Shown: positions 7,200-16,043, numbered from the stretch's first letter. The stretch: 64,000 bases of DNA from Paracoccus sp. M683 (GCF_007096355.1 NZ_VKDF01000011.1:1-64000); one strand, 5' to 3'. Numbers and translations are program-made. Notes: generated from the sequence alone by a model not told the origin.

Positions 7200-9464
7200 A
7201 TGACCCGCTTTGCCGCCCCTATCGCCGAACAGATCTGGGACATGAAATACCGGCTGAAGGATGCCGAGGGGCAGGCGATTGACGGCTCGGTCGAGGATAG
7301 CTGGCGCCGTGTCGCCCGCGATCTGGCCAGCGTGGAACAGAACCCGGCGGAATGGGAAGGCCGCTTCTATACCGCGCTGGAGGATTTCAAGTTCCTGCCC
7401 GCAGGCCGCATTCTGGCGGGGGCGGGCACAGGGCGTTCGGTCACGCTGTTCAACTGCTTTGTCATGGGCACCATCCCCGACAGCATGGGCGGCATTTTCG
7501 ACATGCTGAAAGAGGCCGCGCTGACCATGCAGCAGGGCGGCGGGATCGGTTACGACTTCTCGACCATCCGCCCGCGCGGGGCGGCGGTGCACGGGGTTGC
7601 GGCTGACGCCTCGGGTCCGCTGTCCTTCATGGATGTCTGGGACGCGATGTGCCGCACGATCATGTCGGCGGGCAGCCGTCGCGGCGCGATGATGGCCACG
7701 ATGCGCTGCGACCATCCCGATATCGAGGCCTTTATCGAGGCCAAGCAGGACAGCGCGCGGCTGCGCATGTTCAACCTGTCGGTGCTGATCACCGATCCCT
7801 TCATGCAGGCGGTCAAGGATGGCGGCAGCTGGGATCTGGTCTTTGACGGCCGCGTTTATCGCACCGTCGATGCGCGCGATCTGTGGAACCGGATCATGCG
7901 CGCGACCTATGATTTCGCCGAGCCGGGCGTGATCTTCATCGACCGCATCAACCAGCAGAACAACCTGCAATACGTGGAAACCATCGCCGCCACCAACCCC
8001 TGCGGCGAACAGCCCCTGCCGCCCTATGGCGCCTGCCTGCTGGGCTCGATCAACCTTGCCCGGCTGGTGACGGACCCCTTCACCAAGGACGCCCATCTTG
8101 ATGAGAGCGGCCTGGACGATCTGGTCCGCACCGCCGTCCGCATGATGGATAACGTGGTCGATGCCAGCCGCTTCCCGCTGCCCCAGCAACTGGCCGAGGC
8201 CCAAGCCAAGCGCCGCATCGGTCTGGGCGTCACCGGGCTGGCCGATGCGCTGCTGATGCTGGGCCTGCGTTACGGCGCCGATGATGCGGTGGAACAGACG
8301 CGCAAATGGATGAAGGCCATCGCCCGTTCCGCCTATCTGGCCAGCGCCGATCTGGCCGAGGAAAAGGGTGCCTTCCCGCTGTTCGATGCCGATGAATACC
8401 TGAAATCCGGCTTCATGGCCCGGATGGATGATGATGTGCGCGCGGCCATCGCCCAGAAGGGCATCCGCAACGCCCTGCTGACCAGCATCGCGCCGACCGG
8501 GACGATCAGCCTCTATGCCGGGAACGTCTCCTCGGGGATCGAGCCGGTCTTTGCCTATGCCTATACCCGCAAGGTCTTGCAAAAGGACGGTTCGCGCACC
8601 GAGGAAGAGGTCGTCGATTACGCCGTCCAGATGTGGCGCGACTTGCACGGCGATGCGCCCTTGCCGGATTATTTCGTCAATGCGCAGACGCTGGCGCCGC
8701 TGGACCATGTCGCCATGCAGGCGGCGGCGCAGGAATGGGTCGACAGCTCCATCTCGAAGACCATCAACTGCCCCGAGGATATCAGCTTCGAGGGCTTCAA
8801 GGATGTCTACCTTGCCGCGTGGGACAAGGGCTGCAAGGGCTGCACCACCTATCGCCCGAATGACGTGACCGGTTCGGTCCTGTCGGTCAGCGAAAAGACC
8901 GAGGCCGCGCCCGAGGCCGACAAGGGTGCCGATGTCGTCTACCTGACCGAGCCGCTGGACCGCCCGGCGGCGCTGGAAGGGTCGACCTACAAGCTGAAAT
9001 GGCCGGGCAGCGAACACGCGATCTATATCACCGTCAACGACATCGTGCAGGCGGGCCACCGGCGGCCCTTCGAGGTCTTTATCAACTCGAAGAACATGGA
9101 ACATTTCGCCTGGACCGTGGCGCTGACCCGGATGATTTCGGCGGTGTTCCGGCGCGGTGGCGATGTGTCTTTCGTGGTCGAGGAATTGAAGGCCGTGTTC
9201 GATCCGCGCGGCGGCGCATGGATGGCTGGCAAATACGTCCCCTCGATCCTGGCGGCCATCGGCGGCGTGATCGAGCGTCACATGATCGCCACCGGCTTTA
9301 TCGAGGGCGAGGGCATGGGCCTGAAATCCGACCCTCAGGCCGAAGTCATGGCCATCGGCGAACGCCCGCGTGGCCCGGCTTGCCCCAGTTGCGGCCAATA
9401 CGGGATGCGCATGATCGAGGGCTGCATGACCTGCCCCAGCTGCGGCCATTCCAAATGTGGCTGA
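7200..9464 (+). CDS. nrdJ: adenosylcobalamin-dependent ribonucleoside-diphosphate reductase (class II)
   Basis: NrdJ makes deoxyribonucleotides using vitamin B12 instead of an oxygen-generated radical, so it works with or without oxygen. The 754-residue protein shows FNCFVMG near residue 84, the NPCGEQPLPPYGACLLGSIN active-site segment near 266 and SIAPTGTIS near 429. A C-terminal zinc-ribbon-like tail with CPSC, CMTCPSC and a final Cys lies at 727-754; it is typical of alphaproteobacterial NrdJ and contains the re-reducing cysteines. The ATG at 7200 is preferred because AAGGA sits 9 bases upstream; the in-frame ATG at 7191 abuts that site. No cobalamin riboswitch fits in the 63 bases upstream. 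Confidence 0.95.
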   Translation: MTRFAAPIAEQIWDMKYRLKDAEGQAIDGSVEDSWRRVARDLASVEQNPAEWEGRFYTALEDFKFLPAGRILAGAGTGRSVTLFNCFVMGTIPDSMGGIFDMLKEAALTMQQGGGIGYDFSTIRPRGAAVHGVAADASGPLSFMDVWDAMCRTIMSAGSRRGAMMATMRCDHPDIEAFIEAKQDSARLRMFNLSVLITDPFMQAVKDGGSWDLVFDGRVYRTVDARDLWNRIMRATYDFAEPGVIFIDRINQQNNLQYVETIAATNPCGEQPLPPYGACLLGSINLARLVTDPFTKDAHLDESGLDDLVRTAVRMMDNVVDASRFPLPQQLAEAQAKRRIGLGVTGLADALLMLGLRYGADDAVEQTRKWMKAIARSAYLASADLAEEKGAFPLFDADEYLKSGFMARMDDDVRAAIAQKGIRNALLTSIAPTGTISLYAGNVSSGIEPVFAYAYTRKVLQKDGSRTEEEVVDYAVQMWRDLHGDAPLPDYFVNAQTLAPLDHVAMQAAAQEWVDSSISKTINCPEDISFEGFKDVYLAAWDKGCKGCTTYRPNDVTGSVLSVSEKTEAAPEADKGADVVYLTEPLDRPAALEGSTYKLKWPGSEHAIYITVNDIVQAGHRRPFEVFINSKNMEHFAWTVALTRMISAVFRRGGDVSFVVEELKAVFDPRGGAWMAGKYVPSILAAIGGVIERHMIATGFIEGEGMGLKSDPQAEVMAIGERPRGPACPSCGQYGMRMIEGCMTCPSCGHSKCG

Positions 9465-9533
9465 TCCGGGGCAGGCTGGTCGATGCAAGGTCATCCGGTC
9501 TGCAATGACCGGCTGATCGGGGAGGAAGGCGCC

Positions 9534-9656
9534 ATGCCCTCTTCCCCTTTTGCAAAACTTGTGGAAGAAATTGTTCCGGGTCCGGTCAACAGGGCCGGCA
9601 GGGGGCGGCTATGTCCAGCGGATCGAAAAGCGAGGCCGTTCAGGGTGCGACACTGA
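9534..9656 (+). CDS. possible 40-residue leader ORF before the permease genes
   Basis: An ATG at 9534 follows an unusually strong ribosome site (GGGGAGGAAGG). It opens a 40-codon frame that starts MPSSPFAKLVEEIVPG and stops inside the first permease gene, 46 bases after its start, in another frame. The permease itself has a weaker site. This could be a leader peptide coupling translation to the transporter, or a chance frame. The second half is arginine-rich and shaped by the overlap, so it is unlikely to be a folded protein. Confidence 0.3.
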   Translation: MPSSPFAKLVEEIVPGPVNRAGRGRLCPADRKARPFRVRH

Positions 9657-10480
9657 TCGCGCCGCCATTCTTTTATGCGCTGCTGGTGCTGGCCGCGCCG
9701 CTTTTCACCATCGTGACCTATAGCTTTCTGACCGATGGCTATCTTGAGGTCGTCCGCGACTTCACGCTGGACAATTACCGCCACGTCTTTACCGACCCGA
9801 TCGTGCGTTCGGTCATGATGCGCTCGCTTGGCGTGTCGATGATGGTGACCTTGGTGACCGTGCTTCTGGCCTTTCCGGTGGCCTATTACGTCAGCCTTGT
9901 CGTCAGGCCCGAACGCAAGGCGCTGTGGCTGTTTCTGATCACCATTCCCTTCTGGACCAGCTATCTGATCCGGGTGTTTCTGTGGAAAGTGATCCTTGGC
10001 TATAACGGCGTCATCAACAGCAGCCTGACCGGGCTTGGCCTTATCGACGAGCCGCTGACCTTCATCCTTTATAACGTCAATTCCATCGTGCTGACGCTGG
10101 CCCATGCCTATGCGCCTTTCGCGATCCTGCCGATTTTCGTGGCGCTGGAAAAGATCGACCGTTCCCTGCTGGAGGCCGGGCGCGATCTGGGAGAATCGCG
10201 GTTGATGACCTTCTGGCGGGTGACGCTGCCGCTGGCCATGCCGGGGGTGATCGCGGCGGTGCTGATCGTGTTCATCCCGACCATCGGCGACTATGTCACC
10301 CCCACCGTGATCGGCGGCGGCAAGATCCCGATGATCGCCAATATGATACAGGTGCAGATGCTGGATCTGGACAACCGGCCACTGGGCAGTGCGCTGGCCG
10401 TGACCGCCATGTTGATCGTCGCTGTGGTCAGCGGGATCTTCCTGTTTCTCAACCGCCGCTTCCTGCGGGTGCGGCGATGA
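9611..10480 (+). CDS. ABC transporter permease, spermidine/putrescine type (PotB-like)
   Basis: A 289-residue inner-membrane protein with about six hydrophobic segments. The cytoplasmic EAA-type loop (LLEAGRDLGESRLMTFWRVTLPLAMPG), which docks the ATPase, lies near residues 190-215. The N-terminus (APPFFYALLVLAAPLFTIVTYSFLT) and loop match PotB/PotH permeases. It is the first gene of a three-gene operon with a second permease (four-base overlap) and an ATPase. No periplasmic binding protein is encoded next to it, so the substrate (polyamine, or another small organic cation or amino acid) cannot be fixed from context. Confidence 0.87.
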   Translation: MSSGSKSEAVQGATLIAPPFFYALLVLAAPLFTIVTYSFLTDGYLEVVRDFTLDNYRHVFTDPIVRSVMMRSLGVSMMVTLVTVLLAFPVAYYVSLVVRPERKALWLFLITIPFWTSYLIRVFLWKVILGYNGVINSSLTGLGLIDEPLTFILYNVNSIVLTLAHAYAPFAILPIFVALEKIDRSLLEAGRDLGESRLMTFWRVTLPLAMPGVIAAVLIVFIPTIGDYVTPTVIGGGKIPMIANMIQVQMLDLDNRPLGSALAVTAMLIVAVVSGIFLFLNRRFLRVRR

Positions 10481-11298
10481 GATCGGGCGCATTGCAAGGC
10501 GGGGGGCTGCGGATCTATGCGCTGCTTTACCTGCTGTTCCTTTACGCCCCGATCCTGCTGCTGCCGGTATTTGCCTTCAATTCCGGCACGATCATTGCCT
10601 TTCCGCTGAAGGGGTTCACGACCGACTGGTTCGCGCAGATGTGGGCCGATGCGACATTGCGCCGCGCGTTGACAAATTCGCTGACCATCGCCGTCAGCTC
10701 GTCCATTTTCGCCACCTGCCTTGGCATCTTCGCGGCCCGTGCCTCGACCCGGTTCAGCTTTCGCGGCAAGGGGCCGATCATGGGCTTTATCATGCTGCCA
10801 ATGGTGCTGCCCGAAATCATCGTGGCCATGTCGCTTCTGGTGGTGCTGCTGGGTGCCGGCGTGCAGCTGTCGATCCTGACGGTGATCCTGGGCCATACGC
10901 TGATCTGCATGCCCTATGCCATCGCCATCCTGTCGACCGCGTTCTCCAGTCTGGACCCCTCGCTTGAGGAAGCCGCCTATGATCTGGGCGAAACGAAATG
11001 GGGCGCATTCCGGCTGATCACCCTGCCCTTGGTCATGCCGGGCGTCATCTCGGCGCTGCTGATTTCCTTCACCATCAGTCTGGACGAATTCATCATCGCC
11101 TTCTTTCTGGCCGGTAACGAGCCGACCTTGCCGACCTATATCTTCAGCCAGCTGCGCTTTCCGGCGCTGATCCCGATGATCATGGCGCTTGGCACCGTGC
11201 TGGTTGCGCTGTCCATCGTGCTGCTGGCGCTTGGCGAATATTTCCGCCGCCGGTCCCTGGCGAAAACCGGCGGCAAGAATACCGGAGGCCTTCTGTGA
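10477..11298 (+). CDS. ABC transporter permease, spermidine/putrescine type (PotC-like)
   Basis: A 273-residue second permease subunit. It starts with a membrane segment (IYALLYLLFLYAPILLLPVFAFN). The EAA loop reads SLEEAAYDLGETKWGAFRLITLPLVMPG near residues 165-190, followed by SFTISLDEFIIAFFLAG, a stretch I associate with PotC/PotI proteins. It overlaps the first permease by ATGA, and its stop codon overlaps the GTG start of the ATPase gene, so the three are translated as a unit. It should form the membrane channel as a heterodimer with the upstream permease. Confidence 0.87.
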   Translation: MRSGALQGGGLRIYALLYLLFLYAPILLLPVFAFNSGTIIAFPLKGFTTDWFAQMWADATLRRALTNSLTIAVSSSIFATCLGIFAARASTRFSFRGKGPIMGFIMLPMVLPEIIVAMSLLVVLLGAGVQLSILTVILGHTLICMPYAIAILSTAFSSLDPSLEEAAYDLGETKWGAFRLITLPLVMPGVISALLISFTISLDEFIIAFFLAGNEPTLPTYIFSQLRFPALIPMIMALGTVLVALSIVLLALGEYFRRRSLAKTGGKNTGGLL

Positions 11299-12440
11299 GC
11301 GATACCCGCTATGACCGGCTCGATAGCGCGCCCGCGATGATCGAGGCGCGCGATGTGCACAAATATTACGGCGAATACCACGCCCTGCGCGGCATCGACC
11401 TGACCATCCGCGAGGGCGAGTTCTTTTCGCTTCTGGGGCCGTCGGGCTGTGGTAAGACGACGCTTTTGCGCACTATCGCCGGGTTCGAGGACATCTCCAG
11501 CGGCGCGGTTCTGATCGACGGCAAGCATATGGAGGACGTGCCGGCGAACAAGCGGCCGACCAATATGGTGTTTCAGTCCTATGCGATCTTCCCGCATCTG
11601 ACCGTGGCGCAGAACGTGGCCTTTGGCCTGCGCCGCGATCCGCGCCCGCGCGAGGAAAAGGCGAAGCTGGTCGAAGAGGCTTTGAACATGGTCGGCCTGA
11701 AGGGCTATGGCGCGCGCGCCGCCCATGCGCTGTCGGGCGGGCAGCGGCAGCGTGTCGCACTGGCGCGCGCGCTGATCCTGAAGCCCAAGGTGCTGCTGCT
11801 GGATGAACCGCTGTCGGCGCTGGACCGCAAGATGCGCGAACAGATGCAGGTCGAACTGATCAAGCTGCAACGCCAGGTCGGCATCACCTTCGTGCTGGTC
11901 ACCCATGACCAGGAAGAGGCGCTGGTCATGTCAGACCGTATCGCCGTGATGTTCGAGGGGCAGATTGCCCAGCTTGATGGTCCCGAGGCGTTGTATGCGC
12001 GCCCCGCCGATCGCCGCGTGGCCGATTTCATCGGGGTGATGAATTTCCTGCCGGCCGAGATCCTGGGCGAGACTGCGGGTGGCGGCGTTCGCGTCAGTGT
12101 GGCGGGTCTGGGCGAGGTGGAACTGCCCGCCAGCCAGATCAGCCGCGCGAACCCGGATGATGATGGTCCGACGGTCGGCTTCCGCCCCGAGACCATGACC
12201 CTGATCGGCACGGGCCAGACCCATAATCAGGCGCGCGAGACCGGGGCCACCATCGACGAGGTCGTCTATTACGGCGACATGACCTATTACGACCTGCGGC
12301 TGGACGGTCCCGATGGCCGACCCGCCCAGCACCGGCCGGTGCGGATTTCGATGCGCAATGTCTTTGGTCGTGATGTGCAGGATGTCGGCTCACGCACTCG
12401 TGTCGCGTGGTCGCCCGGCTCTCTGGTGCTTTTCCGCTGA
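11295..12440 (+). CDS. ABC transporter ATPase, spermidine/putrescine type (PotA-like)
   Basis: A 381-residue ATPase with Walker A GPSGCGKT (residues 48-55), the signature LSGGQRQRVALARAL, Walker B LLLDEPLSALD and a switch histidine in VLVTHDQEEAL. A C-terminal TOBE-type regulatory domain (about 280-381, including VGFRPETM) is typical of PotA/MalK-class ATPases. It starts with GTG at 11295, overlapping the previous stop by four bases, with GGAGG 6 bases upstream. It powers the two preceding permeases. The substrate-binding subunit must be encoded elsewhere. Confidence 0.9.
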   Translation: MSDTRYDRLDSAPAMIEARDVHKYYGEYHALRGIDLTIREGEFFSLLGPSGCGKTTLLRTIAGFEDISSGAVLIDGKHMEDVPANKRPTNMVFQSYAIFPHLTVAQNVAFGLRRDPRPREEKAKLVEEALNMVGLKGYGARAAHALSGGQRQRVALARALILKPKVLLLDEPLSALDRKMREQMQVELIKLQRQVGITFVLVTHDQEEALVMSDRIAVMFEGQIAQLDGPEALYARPADRRVADFIGVMNFLPAEILGETAGGGVRVSVAGLGEVELPASQISRANPDDDGPTVGFRPETMTLIGTGQTHNQARETGATIDEVVYYGDMTYYDLRLDGPDGRPAQHRPVRISMRNVFGRDVQDVGSRTRVAWSPGSLVLFR

Positions 12441-12485
12441 TCGCTGAAATCCGCTCGGCGGCTTCCCGCGGGGTGGGTTTGCGGC

Positions 12486-12539
12486 CATTTCCCACACGTG
12501 CAAGGCTTTGCGGGCCTAGTGCAACCATATTGGGAAATG
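12486..12539 (+). promoter_or_regulatory. 9-bp inverted repeat overlapping the ribosome site of the next gene
   Basis: CATTTCCCA (12486-12494) and TGGGAAATG (12531-12539) are perfect reverse complements separated by 36 bases. The right arm contains the GGGAAATGA stretch that serves as ribosome binding site for the gene at 12544. If the RNA folds this way the site would be hidden, which suggests translational control or a processing hairpin after the transporter operon. Confidence 0.45.
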
Positions 12540-12543
12540 AAGA

Positions 12544-12993
12544 ATGACCATGTGCAAGAAAACTGTCGCGTCGCTGTCGCTGATCGCGGCCATCACCGCA
12601 GGCGCGGCCTGGGCGCAGGATACCCAGCCTGCGCCTGAAGCGGCACCCGAGGCGCCCGCAGCCGCCCCGGCAGCGCCTGCCGCGCAGGATCCGCAGCCGG
12701 CCTATGATGCAGCACGCAATCAGCTGGGGATTCTGGGCTATTGCCAGGATCAGGGCCATATCGACGGCGGCGCTGTCGAGATCCAGACCAAGATGCTGAC
12801 CATGGTTCCCGCAGGCGATGTTGCCCAGGGCGACGCGGCCGAAGCCAAGGGCAAGGAAGGCGCCGTCTCGGGCCTGGGCGTTGAAACCACGCTGGCCGAT
12901 GCCGCCACCCAGCAGGGCACGACCGAGGCCGCGCTGTGTCAGCAGATGGATGCGATGATCAAGCAGGCCGGCGCCGCCTTGCCTGCCGAATAA
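12544..12993 (+). CDS. small exported alanine/proline-rich protein
   Basis: A 149-residue protein with a clear Sec signal peptide (charged MTMCKK, hydrophobic core, cleavage predicted after AWA at residue 24). A low-complexity Ala-Pro linker follows (about 27-50), then a conserved-looking domain with two cysteines (NQLGILGYCQDQGHID and TEAALCQQMDAMI) that could form a disulfide in the periplasm. It resembles small Rhodobacteraceae proteins that automatic pipelines label 'pore-forming ESAT-6 family'; I cannot confirm that name. It follows the transporter operon by about 100 bases, with an inverted repeat covering its ribosome site, so it may be separately regulated. Function unknown. Confidence 0.75.
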   Translation: MTMCKKTVASLSLIAAITAGAAWAQDTQPAPEAAPEAPAAAPAAPAAQDPQPAYDAARNQLGILGYCQDQGHIDGGAVEIQTKMLTMVPAGDVAQGDAAEAKGKEGAVSGLGVETTLADAATQQGTTEAALCQQMDAMIKQAGAALPAE

Positions 12994-13048
12994 GCGCCGC
13001 CTGACAAGGATCTGGGCCGCCGGTCGCCATATGCGGCTGGCGGCCCTT

Positions 13049-13420
13049 TTATTGGCTGGCGGCCCCTTGGGTTGTCGGCGGGGCGGGCAGGGCGGACTGC
13101 ACCTTCCGGGGCAGTTTGTCGCGGATCAGGCGATAGCTGGCCTCGATCCGGTGGCGCAACTCGTCCGTCGGGGCGTCCAGAGACAGCTCGATCCAGCTGC
13201 GGTGAAAATAGGCCGCGCGGCGGGCCGGGCCGATCTCGATCAGCATTTCGGCGGTCTCGATGCCCTCGGTCTTGACCGCAACGGCCTCGTTCACAGCGCC
13301 GATGACTGCAAACATCTTGCCGCCGACCTTCCAGCAATCATGCCCGCCGCCCCAGGGATCGGAATGCTCGGCCCCCGGCAAGGCGGCGCAGATGGCGTTG
13401 ACGGTGTCGCGGCCTGTCAT
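13049..13420 (-). CDS. MmcQ/YjbR family protein
   Basis: A 123-residue protein of the YjbR-like fold: GAEHSDPWGGGHDCWKVGGKMFAVIG, HRSWIELSLD and a final helix with YRLIRDKLPRK. YjbR proteins are small, with a DNA-binding-like alpha/beta fold and no settled function. The start at 13420 is supported by the four-base ATGA overlap with the P450 stop (13417-13420); a longer open frame upstream is the shadow of the P450 gene. It is the last gene of a hydrolase-P450-YjbR run. The C-terminal tail (ALPAPPTTQGAASQ) is low-complexity. Confidence 0.85.
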   Translation of the reverse strand: MTGRDTVNAICAALPGAEHSDPWGGGHDCWKVGGKMFAVIGAVNEAVAVKTEGIETAEMLIEIGPARRAAYFHRSWIELSLDAPTDELRHRIEASYRLIRDKLPRKVQSALPAPPTTQGAASQ

Positions 13421-14766
13421 GATGGGGCGTCCTTGCGCCGTTTCAGCCTGATCAGGATGCCATCGCGCCCGCGCAGGGTCAAACGCGCCACCGGCACAGG
13501 CGGGAGACGGCCGGGCGACAGGCGGAAGGCGCGGGTGATCAGGGCCAGCATCAAGACGCCCTCGATCATGGCGAAGCCTGCGCCGGGGCAGACGCGCTGG
13601 CCGGCCGAGAACGGGATGAAGGCCGCGCGGGCCGAGGCGCGGCCCTGATCGCTGTCCCATCGTGCGGGATCGAAATCATCGGGGCGATCCCACAGCCTTT
13701 CGTGCCGGTGCAGATGCCAGGGGGACAGGATCAGCTGTGCGCCGCGCGGCACGTCGCGGTTGCGGAAATGTTCGGGCCCGGCGGCCTCGCGCACCATCAT
13801 CGGCACGGGTGGATAAAGGCGCAGCGCCTCGCGAAAGACCGCGCGCGTGCTTTTCAGTGCCGAGACGTCCGACATCTCGCCCGTCATCGCGGTGGCTTCG
13901 GCGGCGACGCGGTCCTGCCAGTCGGGATTGGCCGCCAGCAGCCACAGCGCCCAGGCCAGGGCCGAGGCGCTGGTTTCATGCCCGGCAAGAAAGAAGATCG
14001 CCACCTGATCGACCATTTCCGGCGCGGTGAATCTGCGGCCGGTCTGGGGGTCCGGGGTGGTCATGATCTTGGTCGCCAGATCGTCGGGCGCGGTTCCTGC
14101 ATGAATCGCCGCCATGCGGTCGGTGACAAGCTGCCGGATCAGCCCCCTGATCTCGGCCGCGGTGTCGCGCGTGCGCCGGGAATGCCAGCGCGGAACCCAT
14201 GACGGCAAAGGCAGCAGCGCCGCCAGGTTGACGATGGGCTGCGCGTCCTGATGGGCGCGAAAGGCGGCAAAGACGCGGGTGGCGATGTCATGTTCGATGG
14301 GCAGCGAGAACAGCGTGCGAAAGATCGCATCGGCGGCGGCATGGCTGGTTTCGGGCTCGATGTCGATCTCGGCCTCGGGCAGGCGCTCGACCGCGCTTCG
14401 GGCGGCGGCGAGAATGGCGGGAAAGGCCTCGTGCAGGCGCCCGCCCTCGAATGCTGGGTCGATGATGCGACGCTGGAACTGCCATTCCTCGCCATTGGTG
14501 ACAAAGACCGACCGCCCCAGCAGGGGGGCCAGCCCCTCGCGCAGGCGGTTCGATTTGGGGAAATCGGCGGGTCGATCCTGAAGGATCAGCCGCACCAGCG
14601 CCGGGTCATTGCACAGGAAGCTGTGGATCAGCGGATTGCGAAACTCGGCCATCCAGGCGCGGAACAGATGGGCGGGCAGGGCCGATAGCAGATCGCGCCG
14701 AAACCCGCGCGCCATGCGCAGGATGCCGCCGCGCGCGCTGCTGGTGGGTGGCTTGGGCGGGATCAT
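13417..14766 (-). CDS. cytochrome P450
   Basis: A 449-residue soluble haem mono-oxygenase. It has the I-helix oxygen-activation motif AGHETS near residues 261-266, the K-helix ExxR in EALRLYPPVP near 311, and the haem loop FSAGQRVCPG near 385-394, whose cysteine is the haem ligand. There is no N-terminal membrane anchor and no fused reductase or ferredoxin, so it needs separate redox partners. LYPPVPMMVREA and the overall length are nearer to fatty-acid- or alkane-oxidising bacterial P450s than to the short CYP101 type, but the substrate is unknown. It is coupled by ATGA overlaps to an upstream hydrolase and a downstream YjbR gene. Confidence 0.93.
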   Translation of the reverse strand: MIPPKPPTSSARGGILRMARGFRRDLLSALPAHLFRAWMAEFRNPLIHSFLCNDPALVRLILQDRPADFPKSNRLREGLAPLLGRSVFVTNGEEWQFQRRIIDPAFEGGRLHEAFPAILAAARSAVERLPEAEIDIEPETSHAAADAIFRTLFSLPIEHDIATRVFAAFRAHQDAQPIVNLAALLPLPSWVPRWHSRRTRDTAAEIRGLIRQLVTDRMAAIHAGTAPDDLATKIMTTPDPQTGRRFTAPEMVDQVAIFFLAGHETSASALAWALWLLAANPDWQDRVAAEATAMTGEMSDVSALKSTRAVFREALRLYPPVPMMVREAAGPEHFRNRDVPRGAQLILSPWHLHRHERLWDRPDDFDPARWDSDQGRASARAAFIPFSAGQRVCPGAGFAMIEGVLMLALITRAFRLSPGRLPPVPVARLTLRGRDGILIRLKRRKDAPS

Positions 14767-15968
14767 GCGGGGCTGCCCGCGCGCGCCAGCCCCGGACCGG
14801 CGGGCGTTGTAATGCGGCCGGGCGAATGCGGGCGGTCGTGAAAGCGTTGCGCCAGTGTCAGCGGCCCGGCGGTGATCGCGAAATAGTCGTAATCACCCGG
14901 CCGGTCGAAGGCGCAGAGATATTGGAAATGCAGCCTGAACCAATGCCCCCGCAATTCCCGCTGCTTTTCCGGTGACAGCGTCCTGGTGAAGGCGGCCGAG
15001 ATCACCAGAGGCCAGCGCTGATCGGCGGGTGCCACGCCGGTCACGGCAACCGGATCGCACAGGCCAAAGCTGCACGCATCGCCGGGGGCGGTCACGTCCA
15101 GCCAGAAAATCTGATCCCGCGTGCTGAGACAGGCGAGATCACGTCGCAGGCGCTGCGCGCGCGGCAGGAAGGACGCCATCGGCACCACATGGCCAAGCGT
15201 CATCAGCGACAGCGCCGGACCGTCCACAGGCACCCGGCCGGCACGGATCAGATCGGCCAGAACCGACACGGCCAGATAGGCGCCCGAGCTGTGGCCGATG
15301 ATCAGCACCTCGTCCCAATCACCGGCCAGAACCTCGGCAATGCGGTCGGTGAACTGGGCGATGCGGGTTTCCAGCGCGGGCGGATATGCACCGCCCGACT
15401 GCGCCGTAAAGGCATAGTCATGCATCAGGTAATAGGCGAATATCCTGCCATCCAGCCGCCGCCACCCGACCAACCCGGCCCAGGTGACCGCGGCCATCAC
15501 CGGCAGGCCCAGCCACCAGCCCGCGATCAGCGAGACCAGCCAACCCGCCAGCCAGCCGGCCAGCAGGGCCGCCAGCAATTGCAGGATCAGCACCACGATC
15601 GGATAAAGCGCGGCGATCACCGGCCCCCGCCTCAGCCGCATCAGCCGGAACAGCGCGCCCGAGCCGATATAGGCCCATGCCGTCCGCGCCAGTTGACCAT
15701 AGGTGGCGGCGATCCCATGCCCCATGGAACCCTGGACTATATCGGCCCAGACCAGCACCTCGATTTCCGCCTGCCCGCTGCCTTGCGGAAATTCACCCGC
15801 AGCACCCCAGCCAAAGCCGGTGCGGTCGCGCCTTGCGCCCATGGTCAGCCGATAACCCGAGATTGCCGCCTGTGCCACGCCCTCGCGGCGATACAGCTCG
15901 CGATAGCGGCGCGGGGGGATCGGGTCATAGCCGGGGATATAAAGAACCCGGCGGCGGAACGGCTGCAT
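14763..15968 (-). CDS. membrane-associated alpha/beta hydrolase, uncharacterised
   Basis: A 401-residue protein beginning MQPFRRRVLYIPGYDPIPPRR. It has two hydrophobic segments at about residues 115-165 (VIAALYPIVVLILQ; AGWLAGWLVSLIAGWW). The nucleophile-elbow GHSSGA (G-x-S-x-G) is near residue 223 inside VLIIGHSSGAYLAVSVLADL. It looks like a lipase/esterase-like enzyme held on the inner membrane. The start at 15968 is chosen as the first in-frame Met before the conserved IPGYDP; an extra 17 codons upstream are less likely. Its stop codon overlaps the P450 start. The substrate is unknown; pairing with a P450 suggests lipid or fatty-acid modification. Confidence 0.75.
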   Translation of the reverse strand: MQPFRRRVLYIPGYDPIPPRRYRELYRREGVAQAAISGYRLTMGARRDRTGFGWGAAGEFPQGSGQAEIEVLVWADIVQGSMGHGIAATYGQLARTAWAYIGSGALFRLMRLRRGPVIAALYPIVVLILQLLAALLAGWLAGWLVSLIAGWWLGLPVMAAVTWAGLVGWRRLDGRIFAYYLMHDYAFTAQSGGAYPPALETRIAQFTDRIAEVLAGDWDEVLIIGHSSGAYLAVSVLADLIRAGRVPVDGPALSLMTLGHVVPMASFLPRAQRLRRDLACLSTRDQIFWLDVTAPGDACSFGLCDPVAVTGVAPADQRWPLVISAAFTRTLSPEKQRELRGHWFRLHFQYLCAFDRPGDYDYFAITAGPLTLAQRFHDRPHSPGRITTPAGPGLARAGSPA

Positions 15969-16043
15969 CTTTGCCCCTTGCTTTTGCCCGCAGCATAGGC
16001 GCTGGAACGCAGGCGGCAAGGGCAGAGCCGGACCGGACTGGCC

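Noticed and set aside
7071..9494. An 807-codon minus-strand open frame opposite nrdJ
   Set aside because: It is an exact shadow of nrdJ. Long antisense frames are common in GC-rich genes; its translation is rich in His, Arg and Gln with no family motifs.
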